DNA from: JAGXLC01 sp964461045
GTDB lineage: Bacteria > Bacteroidota > Bacteroidia > Bacteroidales > UBA12077
Length of the DNA: 64,000 bases
Direction of reading: 5' to 3'
Assembly: GCA_964461045.1 (NCBI GenBank)
Contig: CAYWSJ010000001.1
Coordinates: 71,854 to 135,853 of the forward strand
A program made the position numbers and the translations under genes. The notes below the pieces were generated by a model. The model saw nothing but the letters and a program-made list of their open reading frames with translations. It ran no database searches and had not been told where the DNA came from. Shown one piece after another: positions 45,402 to 54,342 of this stretch. How positions within the stretch are numbered: the first letter of the stretch is position 1; every line of letters begins with the position of its first letter.

Positions 45402-45815
45402 TTAAACCGTCTCTAATTTAGAAAAACACAATTCTATTTCTCTTTTCGCATTTTCAATAGAATCAGCTGCATGAATGGAATTTCTCTGTTTATCCACCCC
45501 GAATAAATTTCTCAGGGTCCCCTCTGCTGCAATATGTGGATCAGTATTTCCAACAACTTCCCTTAATTTTGCAACTGCATTTTCTTCCTCCAGAATCATA
45601 GCAACTACTGGGCCTGAAGTCATGTATTCAATCAAACTCACAAAAAAAGACTTGTTTTCATGCACTTTATAAAATTCTTTAGCCTGGTTTCGGTTTAAGT
45701 GTGTAGACTTGATAGCTACCAACCTGAAACCTGCTTCCGTAATTTTGTTTAAAATTGACCCTGTAAGGTTTTTACGAAAAGCAAGCGGTTTGATTAAAGC
45801 AAATGTTTGTTCCAT
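45402..45815 (-). CDS. ndk: Nucleoside diphosphate kinase
   Basis: A 137-residue Ndk: QTFALIKPLA at the N-terminus, the TSGPVVAMIL segment, and the active-site His in RNSIHAADS. It balances NTP/dNTP pools by a phosphohistidine mechanism. The usual GxTxP-type region is GNTDPHIA. It converges on DUF721 with only 4 bases between. Confidence 0.95.
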   Translation of the reverse strand: MEQTFALIKPLAFRKNLTGSILNKITEAGFRLVAIKSTHLNRNQAKEFYKVHENKSFFVSLIEYMTSGPVVAMILEEENAVAKLREVVGNTDPHIAAEGTLRNLFGVDKQRNSIHAADSIENAKREIELCFSKLETV

Positions 45816-45883
45816 GGATTCCTAGTTTTAAATAACTAAGATAGAAATAATAATTAAATCCCTCAATTATTTATGAAATATTT

Positions 45884-45891
45884 TATATTTG
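45884..45891 (+). promoter_or_regulatory. -7 box (TAnnTTTG) before nrnA
   Basis: TATATTTG, 27 bases before the GTG start at 45918. Confidence 0.45.
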
Positions 45892-45917
45892 ATATTTTTT
45901 AATAAATAATCAGAATT

Positions 45918-46946
45918 GTGAATTATATTTCAAACGAAAAAATAAAGGAAGTAGCTAAACTTTTGGAGAATCTCCAAAAAATTTTAATTATTACCCATTA
46001 TAATCCTGATGGAGATGCCATAGGAGCTTCTCTTGGACTTTTTCATTTTTTAAAAAAAATAGGCAAAGAGCCCCAGGTTATAGTTCCAAACTATTATCCG
46101 CAGTTCCTCCATTGGATGCCGGGAAATGACAAAATTGTTCAGGCAGATGAAAATGAAAAGGCACTCCGTAAATTAATCAATGAAGCAGAGGCCATTTTTT
46201 TTCTTGATTTTAATGTATTAGATCGCACCCAGGAAATGGAGGGAATGCTGAAAAAAAGAAAGATACCAAAGATATTAATTGATCATCATCCAAATCCTGA
46301 AAACTTTGCTGATGTAACCATTTCAAATATAGAAGTAAGCTCAACCTCCGAACTTCTTTTTGAATTTATGAGTAAATACCATGGTGAAGAAGCCATTGAT
46401 AAAACAATTGCTGAATGTCTGTATACAGGCATCATGACTGATACAGGCTCTTTCAGTTATAATTCTTCCAATCCTTATACTTATTATGTGGTTTCAAAAC
46501 TTATAAATAAAGGGATTGACAAAAACCGAATTTACTGGATGGTTTATGATAACTATTCTGAGGATCGGATGCGTCTTCTGGGATATTGCCTAGATAAAAA
46601 GCTAAAAGTTTTTCAGGAATACAGGACGGCTTATATCAGCATTAAAGACGAAGAATTAAAAAAGTTCAATTATCAGCCAGGTGATACGGAAGGCTTCGTT
46701 AATTACCCTTTATCCATTAAAAATATTGTTTTCTCCGTAATTTTTATTGAACGGGACGAATATATAAAAATATCTTTCCGTTCAAAAGGAGAGTTTTATG
46801 CAAATAAATTTGCAATGAAAAACTTTAATGGTGGCGGACATAAAAATGCAGCCGGCGGGTATTCGGAAAACAATATGGAAGAAACTCTTAAAAAATTCGA
46901 ACGTTTACTTCCCAAATATCAAAAGGAATTAAGCAATGGCGGATAA
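45918..46946 (+). CDS. nrnA: DHH-family oligoribonuclease / pAp phosphatase
   Basis: A 342-residue DHH/DHHA1 phosphoesterase: HYNPDGDAIGASLGL, FLDFNVLDR, the DHH signature IDHHPNP, MTDTGSFSYN and the C-terminal GGGHKNAAGG. NrnA degrades nano-RNA and 3'-phosphoadenosine 5'-phosphate. Start is GTG. Its stop overlaps the start of the downstream FKBP gene by 11 bases. Confidence 0.93.
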   Translation: MNYISNEKIKEVAKLLENLQKILIITHYNPDGDAIGASLGLFHFLKKIGKEPQVIVPNYYPQFLHWMPGNDKIVQADENEKALRKLINEAEAIFFLDFNVLDRTQEMEGMLKKRKIPKILIDHHPNPENFADVTISNIEVSSTSELLFEFMSKYHGEEAIDKTIAECLYTGIMTDTGSFSYNSSNPYTYYVVSKLINKGIDKNRIYWMVYDNYSEDRMRLLGYCLDKKLKVFQEYRTAYISIKDEELKKFNYQPGDTEGFVNYPLSIKNIVFSVIFIERDEYIKISFRSKGEFYANKFAMKNFNGGGHKNAAGGYSENNMEETLKKFERLLPKYQKELSNGG

Positions 46947-47523
46947 AAAATTTTCTAAAAACAGAATAATAATTATTATACTCATTCTTCTGATTGGAGG
47001 AGGGATAATAGTGGTTACTAATTTCTATCATGCAGGTGTTGAACGGGTTAGAAAGACACAGGAGCAATCGGAAATTAAATATGAAGAAAACCTTGAAAAA
47101 GTAAACCGGTTTTTGGTGCAAAAAGATATTGAAAAAATTAATAGTTTTATTAATCGCAGGAACTGGGATATGGAAAAAACCGGCGAAGGGTTATGGTATA
47201 TGAGATACGAAAAAGGAAAAGGGCAACCTGTAAAAGACGGAAAATATGTTAAATTTACTTATGATATACGCTTACTGGATGGAACTCTCTGCTACACTTC
47301 GGATTCACTGGGTCCAAAAATAATTAAAGTTGGTTCGCAGGAAGAGATCAGGGGATTATACGAAGGACTAAAAATGTTAAGAGAAGGAGATAAAGCACGT
47401 TTTATAATTCCTCCGCATCTTGCATACGGATTGCTTGGAGATGATAAAAAAATACCCAGACGATCAATCATTTATTACCGGCTTTCTTTGTTAGAGGTTT
47501 CTGACAAAAAAATAAGGCAATAA
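46936..47523 (+). CDS. Membrane-anchored FKBP-type peptidyl-prolyl isomerase
   Basis: A 195-residue protein with an N-terminal membrane anchor (IIIIILILLIGGGIIVV), a coiled-coil linker, and an FKBP domain (VKFTYDIRLLDGTLCYTS... GLYEGLKMLREGDKARFIIPPHLAYG). It likely folds proteins in the periplasm. The layout and nrnA neighbour recall gliding-associated GldI-type FKBPs of Bacteroidota, but no other gliding gene is in the window. Confidence 0.9.
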   Translation: MADKKFSKNRIIIIILILLIGGGIIVVTNFYHAGVERVRKTQEQSEIKYEENLEKVNRFLVQKDIEKINSFINRRNWDMEKTGEGLWYMRYEKGKGQPVKDGKYVKFTYDIRLLDGTLCYTSDSLGPKIIKVGSQEEIRGLYEGLKMLREGDKARFIIPPHLAYGLLGDDKKIPRRSIIYYRLSLLEVSDKKIRQ

Positions 47524-47578
47524 GATTTGCAATAATTCTTATTTCATTATATTTTTATTCGAATAAAAACTAACCACT

Positions 47579-48472
47579 ATGTATAAGCCCATAAAAATAT
47601 TCATCATTCTTTTGAGTGTTTCAATAATCTCATGCAACAGAACACCTGATTACCAAGGATTTTCAAAAACCAGCAGTGGAATTTATTTTAAATTGCTTTC
47701 TTTTGGCGAAAGCAACAGAGAAATTAAACCCGGAAATTACATTACAGCAGACATTAGTTATGCAACCATGAAGGATTCCACCTTTTTCGATGGACGTAGA
47801 ACTCTCCAGATAAGTGAACCAAAATATAAAGGATCTATCGATGAGTGCTTTCTGATGCTTTCTAAGGATGAAAAAGCTACATTTATTATACCTGCCAATG
47901 ATTTCTTTAAAAGAACCCTTGAAACGAATCTGCCTGATTTTATTTCGCAACAGGATAGTATAAAAATCACAATAGATGTGATCAATGTGCAGAATAAAAG
48001 TGAATTCCTTAAACAAAAAGAGGCCTTTCTCAACTGGATTAGAGATTTTGGTGATTACGAGCAAGTATTGTTAAAACAATTTATTGAAGAGAAAAAAATC
48101 AATGCAGAACCTACAAAATCAGGATTATATCATATTGTTATAGAAGAAGGAAATGATGTTGAAGTTGAAAAGGGCGATACTGTGGTTGTTCATTATGAAG
48201 GAAAATTCCTCAATGGAAAATTCTTCGACTCTACAAAGCAAAGAAAACAACCCTTTGAATTTGTATACGGCCACAAAATGCAGGTCATTGACGGCATGGA
48301 AGAAGTTATAGGGAAAATGAAAGAGGGAGAAAGAGCCCTGGCAATTTTACCCTCCGACATTGCTTTTGGAAAAACTGGCTCTTCAACAGGAATAATCCCT
48401 CCATATACTTCTGTAATTTATGAAGTTGTTCTTACGGATGTGAGAAAAAATAAGGATGAAAAAAATAATTAG
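47579..48472 (+). CDS. Two-domain FKBP-type peptidyl-prolyl isomerase lipoprotein
   Basis: A 297-residue lipoprotein (ISIISC lipobox). An N-terminal degenerate FKBP-like domain (about 40-150) is followed by a canonical FKBP domain (about 195-290: DTVVVHYEGKFLNGKFFDST, VIDGMEEVIGKMKEGERA, IPPYTSVIYEV). The first domain lacks several aromatic pocket residues, so catalysis is probably in the second. It follows another FKBP gene by 55 bases. Confidence 0.92.
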   Translation: MYKPIKIFIILLSVSIISCNRTPDYQGFSKTSSGIYFKLLSFGESNREIKPGNYITADISYATMKDSTFFDGRRTLQISEPKYKGSIDECFLMLSKDEKATFIIPANDFFKRTLETNLPDFISQQDSIKITIDVINVQNKSEFLKQKEAFLNWIRDFGDYEQVLLKQFIEEKKINAEPTKSGLYHIVIEEGNDVEVEKGDTVVVHYEGKFLNGKFFDSTKQRKQPFEFVYGHKMQVIDGMEEVIGKMKEGERALAILPSDIAFGKTGSSTGIIPPYTSVIYEVVLTDVRKNKDEKNN

Positions 48473-48487
48473 TTAAATGCTTTATGA

Positions 48488-48994
48488 ATGAATATTGACT
48501 ATTTAGAAGCCGGGACAGATTATATTAACAAATTTGCCTTATTTATCGGAGAGGACACAAATCTATATAAATACCTGCATAATACTGAAAAAAAACTTAC
48601 AGCTAAACGAATACTTCAGGAAGGATTTAATTTTGAAAGCCATCTGGATCATACAACAGACCTGGTCTCTGGTAAAGACCTGGTAGAATTAAAATATTTC
48701 CAGATAAAGCGGAAAAGATATGGTAATTATACAATTGTAATAGAAATTGACAAAAATAATGTTGACCATTTCTCAAGAAAACTGGCTAAAACACCATACC
48801 ATTTTTCGGAAATACTTACCTGTGAAGAGCCTTATATTGGAGATAATGATGAACCAGTCTATAAGCTACCAATTCAGTTTATAAAAGGTTTTTTTGATCA
48901 TACAAGACAAGAAGGAATAAAAAACAATAATTTTAATCCTGCATTCTATCCCGAGTATTTTAACAACAACCTTGAAAAATTGCTTAATTCCTAA
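48488..48994 (+). CDS. Conserved-looking cytoplasmic protein of unknown function
   Basis: A 168-residue protein without signal peptide or membrane helix; mixed alpha/beta by appearance (LVELKYFQIKRKRYGNYTIVIEID). No family recognised. It starts 15 bases after the FKBP lipoprotein gene, the apparent end of the nrnA operon. Confidence 0.7.
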   Translation: MNIDYLEAGTDYINKFALFIGEDTNLYKYLHNTEKKLTAKRILQEGFNFESHLDHTTDLVSGKDLVELKYFQIKRKRYGNYTIVIEIDKNNVDHFSRKLAKTPYHFSEILTCEEPYIGDNDEPVYKLPIQFIKGFFDHTRQEGIKNNNFNPAFYPEYFNNNLEKLLNS

Positions 48995-49108
48995 ACTTTA
49001 ATTTCAAATAACAGATTTATTATTCTGTATATAAGATCATTAAGCTTTAAATTTAAATAAAACAATTAAACATGTAAATCTAAATAACTGAAATGTTACC
49101 GGTAAACA

Positions 49109-49138
49109 TTTGCCAAGACAAAATAAATTATAATTTTG
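49109..49138 (+). promoter_or_regulatory. Full Bacteroidota-type promoter before fabG
   Basis: TTTG (49109-49112), 18-base spacer, TAATTTTG (49131-49138). Both elements fit the Bacteroidota primary-sigma consensus; the ATG is 45 bases further on. Confidence 0.6.
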
Positions 49139-49183
49139 TTGATAGTTAAATAAAATATAAAAATTCAAGTAAAAAAGAATATT

Positions 49184-49930
49184 ATGAAACTATTAGAAGG
49201 AAAAACAGCTTTAATAACGGGTGCCGCAAGAGGCATCGGAAAATCGCTCGCGTTAAATTTTGCTGAGCATGGTGCCAATATCGCTTTTACCGATCTTGAA
49301 TACAACGACCAGGTAAAAGAAGTGGAAAAAGAAATTGAATCAAAGGGCGTAAAAACAAAAGGCTATGCTTCTGATGCAAGCAATTTTAAGCAGACAGAGG
49401 AAACAGTACAGCAAATTCTTAAGGATTTTGGAAAAATCGATGTACTTATAAACAATGCAGGAATCACAAAGGATACACTCCTCATGAGAATGACTGAAGA
49501 ACAGTGGGATGCTGTTTTGACGGTAAACTTAAAATCTGTTTTTAATTTTACAAAGGCTGTACAGCGATCAATGCTGAAACAAAAATCAGGATCCATAATC
49601 AATATGAGTTCTGTTGTTGGTGTTAGCGGAAATGCAGGCCAATCAAACTATTCTGCCTCCAAAGCCGGCATTATTGGTTTTACAAAATCAATTGCTAAAG
49701 AATTAGGATCCAGAAACATACGTTGTAATGCCATTGCACCCGGATTTATCATCACGGAAATGACAGATAAATTACCTGAGGAAGTAAAAAAAGACTGGGC
49801 AGAAAAAATACCCCTCAAACGTGGTGGTAAACCTGAAGATGTTTCAAAAGCAGCAATCTTCCTGGCTTCTGATCTGTCAGAATATATCACAGGGCAGGTA
49901 ATGAATGTATGCGGAGGAATGAATACGTAA
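49184..49930 (+). CDS. fabG: 3-oxoacyl-ACP reductase
   Basis: A 248-residue SDR with TGAARGIGKSLA, NNAGITKDTLLMRM (typical of FabG), the active-site Ser in MSSVVG, Tyr-x-x-x-Lys in YSASKAG, and a C-terminal VNVCGGMNT close to the FabG consensus. It reduces 3-oxoacyl-ACP in fatty acid synthesis. Monocistronic by context. Confidence 0.94.
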   Translation: MKLLEGKTALITGAARGIGKSLALNFAEHGANIAFTDLEYNDQVKEVEKEIESKGVKTKGYASDASNFKQTEETVQQILKDFGKIDVLINNAGITKDTLLMRMTEEQWDAVLTVNLKSVFNFTKAVQRSMLKQKSGSIINMSSVVGVSGNAGQSNYSASKAGIIGFTKSIAKELGSRNIRCNAIAPGFIITEMTDKLPEEVKKDWAEKIPLKRGGKPEDVSKAAIFLASDLSEYITGQVMNVCGGMNT

Positions 49931-49985
49931 GTTATATTGTGGCAGGATTTTTGAACAGAAATTTCCTTTTACTGTTTATCTTTTT

Positions 49986-50969
49986 ATGAAGAAATTATAT
50001 CTGTACATAACCCTGATTTTACTCGGCGCTATTGTTTCATGTACTCCTTATAAACAAATCAGTACAGAAACCATCGAGCCTGCCAGTTTTGCCGTTCCTT
50101 ACGATGTAAATAACGTTGGCTTTGTTTTTAAGAAACCTTCAGGAAATATAGCTGTGGACAACCATAACAAGCTAAGGTTAAATATGCTTGAAGAAATGAA
50201 AAAGGGAATTGCAGATATAGCTTCTTCATCACCCAGATTTAATCTGGAGAATCTGCATGTTATTGACACAGGTGATATTGCCAGGAATATAACCGAAACA
50301 AAATATGGCAAGCAGGAGATTCAAAAAATTACCAAAAGTTCAAAACTGGATGCAATTATTGTTTTACATACTTTTGAACTAGATGACTCCCTGAAGGAAG
50401 AAATTATTTTTGAAGCTGATAAATATTTCTACTACCTTTTCAAAATTAAGTCAAATGCGCTGTGGCGTTTTTATGTTCCCGATTCAAAAGATTTTATCAT
50501 AGACGAATATAACTATTCAGAAGAATTTGCCTGGGAAGCTCTTGACTATACCAAAGAAAAAGCGCTTAATGAATTGCCTGATTATAGTAAAGCTTTTTAT
50601 ACAGCGGCATACTGGACTGCTGTTGACTATCTTAAAAGATTTGCACCAACATGGAAACAGGAAAAAAGAATAATTTTTACCAGGGGGAATAAATATTTTG
50701 AAAAAGCTTTTAAAGCTTTCCAGGAAAAAAAATGGGAGAAGGCTGTAGTTCTCTGGAAAAAAACAAAAGACCACAGAGATAATGAGTTAAGGAGCCGGGC
50801 ATTGTATAATATTGCAGTTACTTCTGAATTGATGGGTAAGATTGATCTGGCCATTGTGTGGGCAAAAAAATCATATAAAGCCAAGCCTAAACCCCGGACA
50901 AAAGAGTATATTGAAAGACTAAACGAACGGAAAGAAGACATTAAAAAGCTTAGAAAACAATTGCCTTAG
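49986..50969 (+). CDS. Lipoprotein with C-terminal TPR-like repeats (DUF6340-like)
   Basis: A 327-residue lipoprotein (GAIVSC lipobox) with an N-terminal alpha/beta domain and about two TPR-like helical pairs at the C-terminus (FEKAFKAFQEKKWEKAVVLW, LYNIAVTSELMGKIDLAIVW). It resembles the DUF6340 family of Bacteroidota exported proteins; the function is unknown. The family name is from memory of its pattern and is moderate in certainty. Confidence 0.75.
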   Translation: MKKLYLYITLILLGAIVSCTPYKQISTETIEPASFAVPYDVNNVGFVFKKPSGNIAVDNHNKLRLNMLEEMKKGIADIASSSPRFNLENLHVIDTGDIARNITETKYGKQEIQKITKSSKLDAIIVLHTFELDDSLKEEIIFEADKYFYYLFKIKSNALWRFYVPDSKDFIIDEYNYSEEFAWEALDYTKEKALNELPDYSKAFYTAAYWTAVDYLKRFAPTWKQEKRIIFTRGNKYFEKAFKAFQEKKWEKAVVLWKKTKDHRDNELRSRALYNIAVTSELMGKIDLAIVWAKKSYKAKPKPRTKEYIERLNERKEDIKKLRKQLP

Positions 50970-51040
50970 TTTTAGTCTTCTTGTTTTACTTTTTTAATAC
51001 CTTCTTAAATCCGGAAATTATTCAGATAATTTCGTTTCAT

Positions 51041-51048
51041 TATATTTG
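51041..51048 (+). promoter_or_regulatory. -7 box (TAnnTTTG) just before M48 protease gene
   Basis: TATATTTG ends only 9 bases before the ATG at 51058, so transcripts would be nearly leaderless. The box overlaps an in-frame TTG, which makes that TTG unlikely as start. Confidence 0.5.
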
Positions 51049-51057
51049 CAGAAAAAA

Positions 51058-52290
51058 ATGACACCAACAGTTCTTTTCTATATCATCGTTGGTATTCTTG
51101 TACTAAATTATGTTTTTGAAAGAATCCTTGAATACCTGAACTCAACAAAACTGTCCCCGGAATTACCCAATGAACTACAAGGAATTTACGATCCGGAGAA
51201 ATACAAAAAATCACAGAATTACGAAAAAGAGAATCAAAAACTGGCTTTTGTGTCAAGTTCCTTTAATCTTCTAGCCATTCTTATATTTCTATCACTTGAT
51301 GGCTTCGGTTTTGTCGACCAATTGTCTCGTCAATTGAGCGGACATAATATTATAATACCATTGTTGTTTTTCGGAATACTCTTTCTGGCACTTGATATAA
51401 TTAATTTGCCCTTTTCTTTGTATGATACTTTTGTAATAGAAGAAAAATACGGATTTAACAAGACAACTGTAAAAACTTTTATTGCTGATAAGATAAAAAG
51501 CTGGTTTCTCATGGTTATTATCGGAGGGGGACTGCTGGCCTTAATTGTTTGGTTTTACAACATTACAGGTCAAAATTTCTGGATCTATGCCTGGATACTT
51601 ATTATTGCATTCAGTGGATTTATGACAATGTTCTATACCCATCTGATTCTTCCCTTGTTTAATAAATTAACTCCAATGGAGGAAGGGGAACTGAAAAATA
51701 AAATTTTCGATTTCAGCAGGAAAGCAGGATTTGGATTAAAGAATATTTTTGTAATGGACGGATCCAAACGTTCTTCAAAAGCAAATGCTTTTTTTAGTGG
51801 GCTGGGCAAAAAAAGACGAATTGTTTTGTTCGACACTTTAATTAAAGAACTGCAAAAGAATGAAATTGTTGCTGTTCTGGCTCATGAAATTGGTCATTAC
51901 AAGAAGAAACATACCCTGATGAACCTGGCAATATCAACCGTAGAAACAGGTATAACTCTTTTTATTCTTTCTCTCTTTATTGACAATCCACAATTATCAA
52001 AAGCATTGGGGGCTGAAAATGCCAGTTTCCATATTGGTTTGATTGCATTTGGTCTTCTATACAGTCCTATTTCTACTATCTTAGGTATACTTACCAATAT
52101 TATATCAAGAAAAAATGAATTTGAAGCCGACAATTTTGCCGCTCAGTTTAAGCTGGATGATGATTTAATTAATGCGCTTAAAAAACTATCAGTAAACAAC
52201 TTATCAAACCTCACACCACATCCCGCTTATGTATTTGTTAACTATTCTCATCCACCACTATTGTCAAGAATAAAGAATCTAAAAAACTGA
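51058..52290 (+). CDS. M48 family (Ste24-type) membrane metalloprotease
   Basis: A 410-residue polytopic zinc protease with HEIGH (LAHEIGHYKKKHT) and the downstream ligand Glu in NEFEADNFAA. The N-terminal region has several membrane helices and the EEKYGFNKTT motif typical of CAAX protease 1. Bacterial members act in membrane protein quality control. ATG at 51058 is chosen over an upstream in-frame TTG that overlaps the promoter. CinA follows after 4 bases. Confidence 0.93.
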   Translation: MTPTVLFYIIVGILVLNYVFERILEYLNSTKLSPELPNELQGIYDPEKYKKSQNYEKENQKLAFVSSSFNLLAILIFLSLDGFGFVDQLSRQLSGHNIIIPLLFFGILFLALDIINLPFSLYDTFVIEEKYGFNKTTVKTFIADKIKSWFLMVIIGGGLLALIVWFYNITGQNFWIYAWILIIAFSGFMTMFYTHLILPLFNKLTPMEEGELKNKIFDFSRKAGFGLKNIFVMDGSKRSSKANAFFSGLGKKRRIVLFDTLIKELQKNEIVAVLAHEIGHYKKKHTLMNLAISTVETGITLFILSLFIDNPQLSKALGAENASFHIGLIAFGLLYSPISTILGILTNIISRKNEFEADNFAAQFKLDDDLINALKKLSVNNLSNLTPHPAYVFVNYSHPPLLSRIKNLKN

Positions 52291-52294
52291 CAGA

Positions 52295-53548
52295 ATGAAT
52301 GCGGAAATTATAACAATTGGAGATGAACTACTTATTGGACAAATAGCTGATACCAATTCTTATCTGATGTGCCGGCATTTGAGTGAAAATGGTTTTAAAA
52401 TTAATAAAATCACTTCTCTGCCTGATGAATCAGATACTTTAGTCAATGCATTCCAGGAAGCTACCAAAAAGGCAGACATTGTTTTTATTACCGGGGGGCT
52501 GGGACCCACAAAAGATGATGTTACTCGTGCCGCCATTTCCCGTTTTTTTAACACAACCTGGAATATAAGTATGGGTGTATTAAACCGGATCAAAGAATTC
52601 CTTGAAGAGAGGGGATATTCTATGAACGATTCGAATCATGATCAGGCAAAAGTACCGGACAAAGCCAAAGTTTTCATTAACCAGATTGGAACAGCACCAG
52701 GGTTATGGCTACAGAAAGAAAATACTAATTTCATCTTTCTGCCCGGCGTGCAGTTTGAGATGATAAGATTGCTGAAAAAACAAATTGTTCCTGTACTTAA
52801 AGAACGATTTATTACAAACAATTTCATTAGTAAAAATATTAATACACAGGGAATTCCGGAAGCTTACCTGTCAGAAAAGTTAAAGAATTGGCAGGAAAAA
52901 TTGCCTGATTATCTGCAAGTAGCTTATTTGCCAAGTCCTGAATTTGTAAAAGTAAGAATAAGTGGTTGGCAAAAAGACCAAATTAAATTGACAAAGGATA
53001 TTGAAAAAGCTGCAGAAGAAATCAGAGAGCTAATTCCCGGTTACTTTGTATCGATAGGAAACGAATCAATGGAAGAAATTCTGGGTAATATTCTTTCAGA
53101 AAATAACCTGACAGTTTCCACTGCTGAAAGCTGCACGGGAGGGTTTATTGCCTCCGAAATAACATCAGTTCCAGGCAGTTCCCGATACTTTAAAGGCTCT
53201 GTGGTTGCCTATTCAAATGAAATAAAAACCAAAATTTTAAATATTTCCCCTGAAATAATTAAAAGCAAAGGAGCGGTAAGTGAAGAAGTAGTAAGAGGGA
53301 TGGCCAACAGCTTATTGCACCTTTACAATACCGATTATTCCATAGCTGTTTCCGGTATTGCCGGACCTGATGGCAGTACTCCCCAAAAACCGGTTGGTAC
53401 TACATGGATTGCTGTTGGTAGAAAAGAGAAGATAATAACAGAAAAATTCCTTCTGGGAACCATAAGGGAAGTAAATATAAAAAAAGCTGCATATAAAGCA
53501 ATGAATATGCTCCGAAAGCTCATTATTGAAGACTTAGAAAAAAAATAA
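52295..53548 (+). CDS. cinA: CinA family nicotinamide-nucleotide amidohydrolase/ADP-ribose pyrophosphatase
   Basis: A 417-residue CinA with an N-terminal MoaB-like COG1058 domain (IITIGDELLIGQIADTNS, TGGLGPTKDDVT) and a C-terminal PncC-type domain (STAESCTGGFIASEIT, VSGIAGPDG, PVGTTWIA). It hydrolyses nicotinamide mononucleotide and related pyridine nucleotides in NAD recycling. Likely cotranscribed with the M48 protease. Confidence 0.95.
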   Translation: MNAEIITIGDELLIGQIADTNSYLMCRHLSENGFKINKITSLPDESDTLVNAFQEATKKADIVFITGGLGPTKDDVTRAAISRFFNTTWNISMGVLNRIKEFLEERGYSMNDSNHDQAKVPDKAKVFINQIGTAPGLWLQKENTNFIFLPGVQFEMIRLLKKQIVPVLKERFITNNFISKNINTQGIPEAYLSEKLKNWQEKLPDYLQVAYLPSPEFVKVRISGWQKDQIKLTKDIEKAAEEIRELIPGYFVSIGNESMEEILGNILSENNLTVSTAESCTGGFIASEITSVPGSSRYFKGSVVAYSNEIKTKILNISPEIIKSKGAVSEEVVRGMANSLLHLYNTDYSIAVSGIAGPDGSTPQKPVGTTWIAVGRKEKIITEKFLLGTIREVNIKKAAYKAMNMLRKLIIEDLEKK

Positions 53549-53631
53549 ATTTTTTATAAATATGCTTGGTAATTTAAATAAAATTAACGTACTTTGCGAA
53601 TCGTTTTTAATGGATAAAAATTAGAAAAAAG

Positions 53632-53874
53632 ATGTCTAGAATTTGTCAAATAACCGGAAAAAGAGGACTCGTTGGGAATAATGTTTCACACTCGAACAAG
53701 AAAACAAAAAGAACTTTTTATCCCAATCTGTTTACAAAACGATACTTTCTTGAGGAAGAAGATCGTTGGATAAATTTAAAGGTTTCTGCAGCGGGAATGA
53801 AGATCATTAATAAGAAAGGATTAAAAGCTGCATTGGAAGAAGCCAAAGAAAAAGGTTATATTGCTAAATATTAA
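53632..53874 (+). CDS. rpmB: 50S ribosomal protein L28
   Basis: 80 residues with the L28 signature: CQITGKRGLVGNNVSHSNKKTKR and FYPNLFTKRY near the N-terminus. It is first in the rpmB-rpmG-DUF4295 block, 11 bases before rpmG. Confidence 0.97.
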   Translation: MSRICQITGKRGLVGNNVSHSNKKTKRTFYPNLFTKRYFLEEEDRWINLKVSAAGMKIINKKGLKAALEEAKEKGYIAKY

Positions 53875-53885
53875 AAAATTATATT

Positions 53886-54071
53886 ATGGCTAAGAAAAAA
53901 GGAGATAGGGTTCAGGTTATATTAGAATGTACAGAACAAAAGAAAACAGGGGTTCCTGGAATTTCCAGATATATAACATCAAAAAACAGAAAAAATACCC
54001 CAAAGAAACTTGAACTAAAAAAGTATAATCCCTATTTAAGAAAAGTAACTGTTCACAAAGAAACAAAATAA
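53886..54071 (+). CDS. rpmG: 50S ribosomal protein L33
   Basis: 61 residues, L33 type: VQVILECTEQKKTGVPGISR, YITSKNRKNTPKKLELKKYNP and LRKVTVHKETK. Only a single Cys is present, so this is the zinc-free form. The sequence GVPGISR is a Bacteroidota-type insertion. Confidence 0.97.
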   Translation: MAKKKGDRVQVILECTEQKKTGVPGISRYITSKNRKNTPKKLELKKYNPYLRKVTVHKETK

Positions 54072-54077
54072 TAGTTT

Positions 54078-54230
54078 ATGGCTAAGAAAGTAGTTGCAAC
54101 ATTACAGACAGGTTCAGGAAAAGAACACATCAAATGCATAAAAGCTGTGAAGAACAAAAGCAAACACACTTATTCATTTGAAGAAAAAATGGTCCATAAA
54201 GACAAAGTAAAAGATTTCTTTAAAAAGTAA
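54078..54230 (+). CDS. DUF4295 protein, small ribosome-associated protein of Bacteroidota
   Basis: A 50-residue, very basic protein beginning MAKKVVATLQTGSGK and ending DFFKK, found just 6 bases after rpmG. DUF4295 is restricted to Bacteroidota and always lies next to rpmG. It may correspond to the extra large-subunit protein named bL38 in the Flavobacterium johnsoniae ribosome structure; I hold that link from memory and not from sequence comparison. Confidence 0.9.
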   Translation: MAKKVVATLQTGSGKEHIKCIKAVKNKSKHTYSFEEKMVHKDKVKDFFKK

Positions 54231-54257
54231 GACCTTATTAAATACTGTTTAGGAAAT

Positions 54258-54290
54258 AAAAGCTTTCTTCAGATAAGGAAGCTTTTATTT
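54258..54290 (+). terminator. Terminator after DUF4295 gene
   Basis: Stem AAAAGCTTTC / GGAAGCTTTT with 9-base loop followed by ATTTTT; separates the ribosomal block from ftsY. Confidence 0.82.
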
Positions 54291-54298
54291 TTATTTAT

Positions 54299-54306
54299 TA
54301 TTTTTG
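54299..54306 (+). promoter_or_regulatory. -7 box (TAnnTTTG) before ftsY
   Basis: TATTTTTG, 36 bases before the ATG at 54343. It overlaps an in-frame TTG at 54304 that would otherwise extend the frame by 13 residues. Confidence 0.5.
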
Positions 54307-54342
54307 CAAAGAATTAATTACAATACTTATACTTTCTGTACA

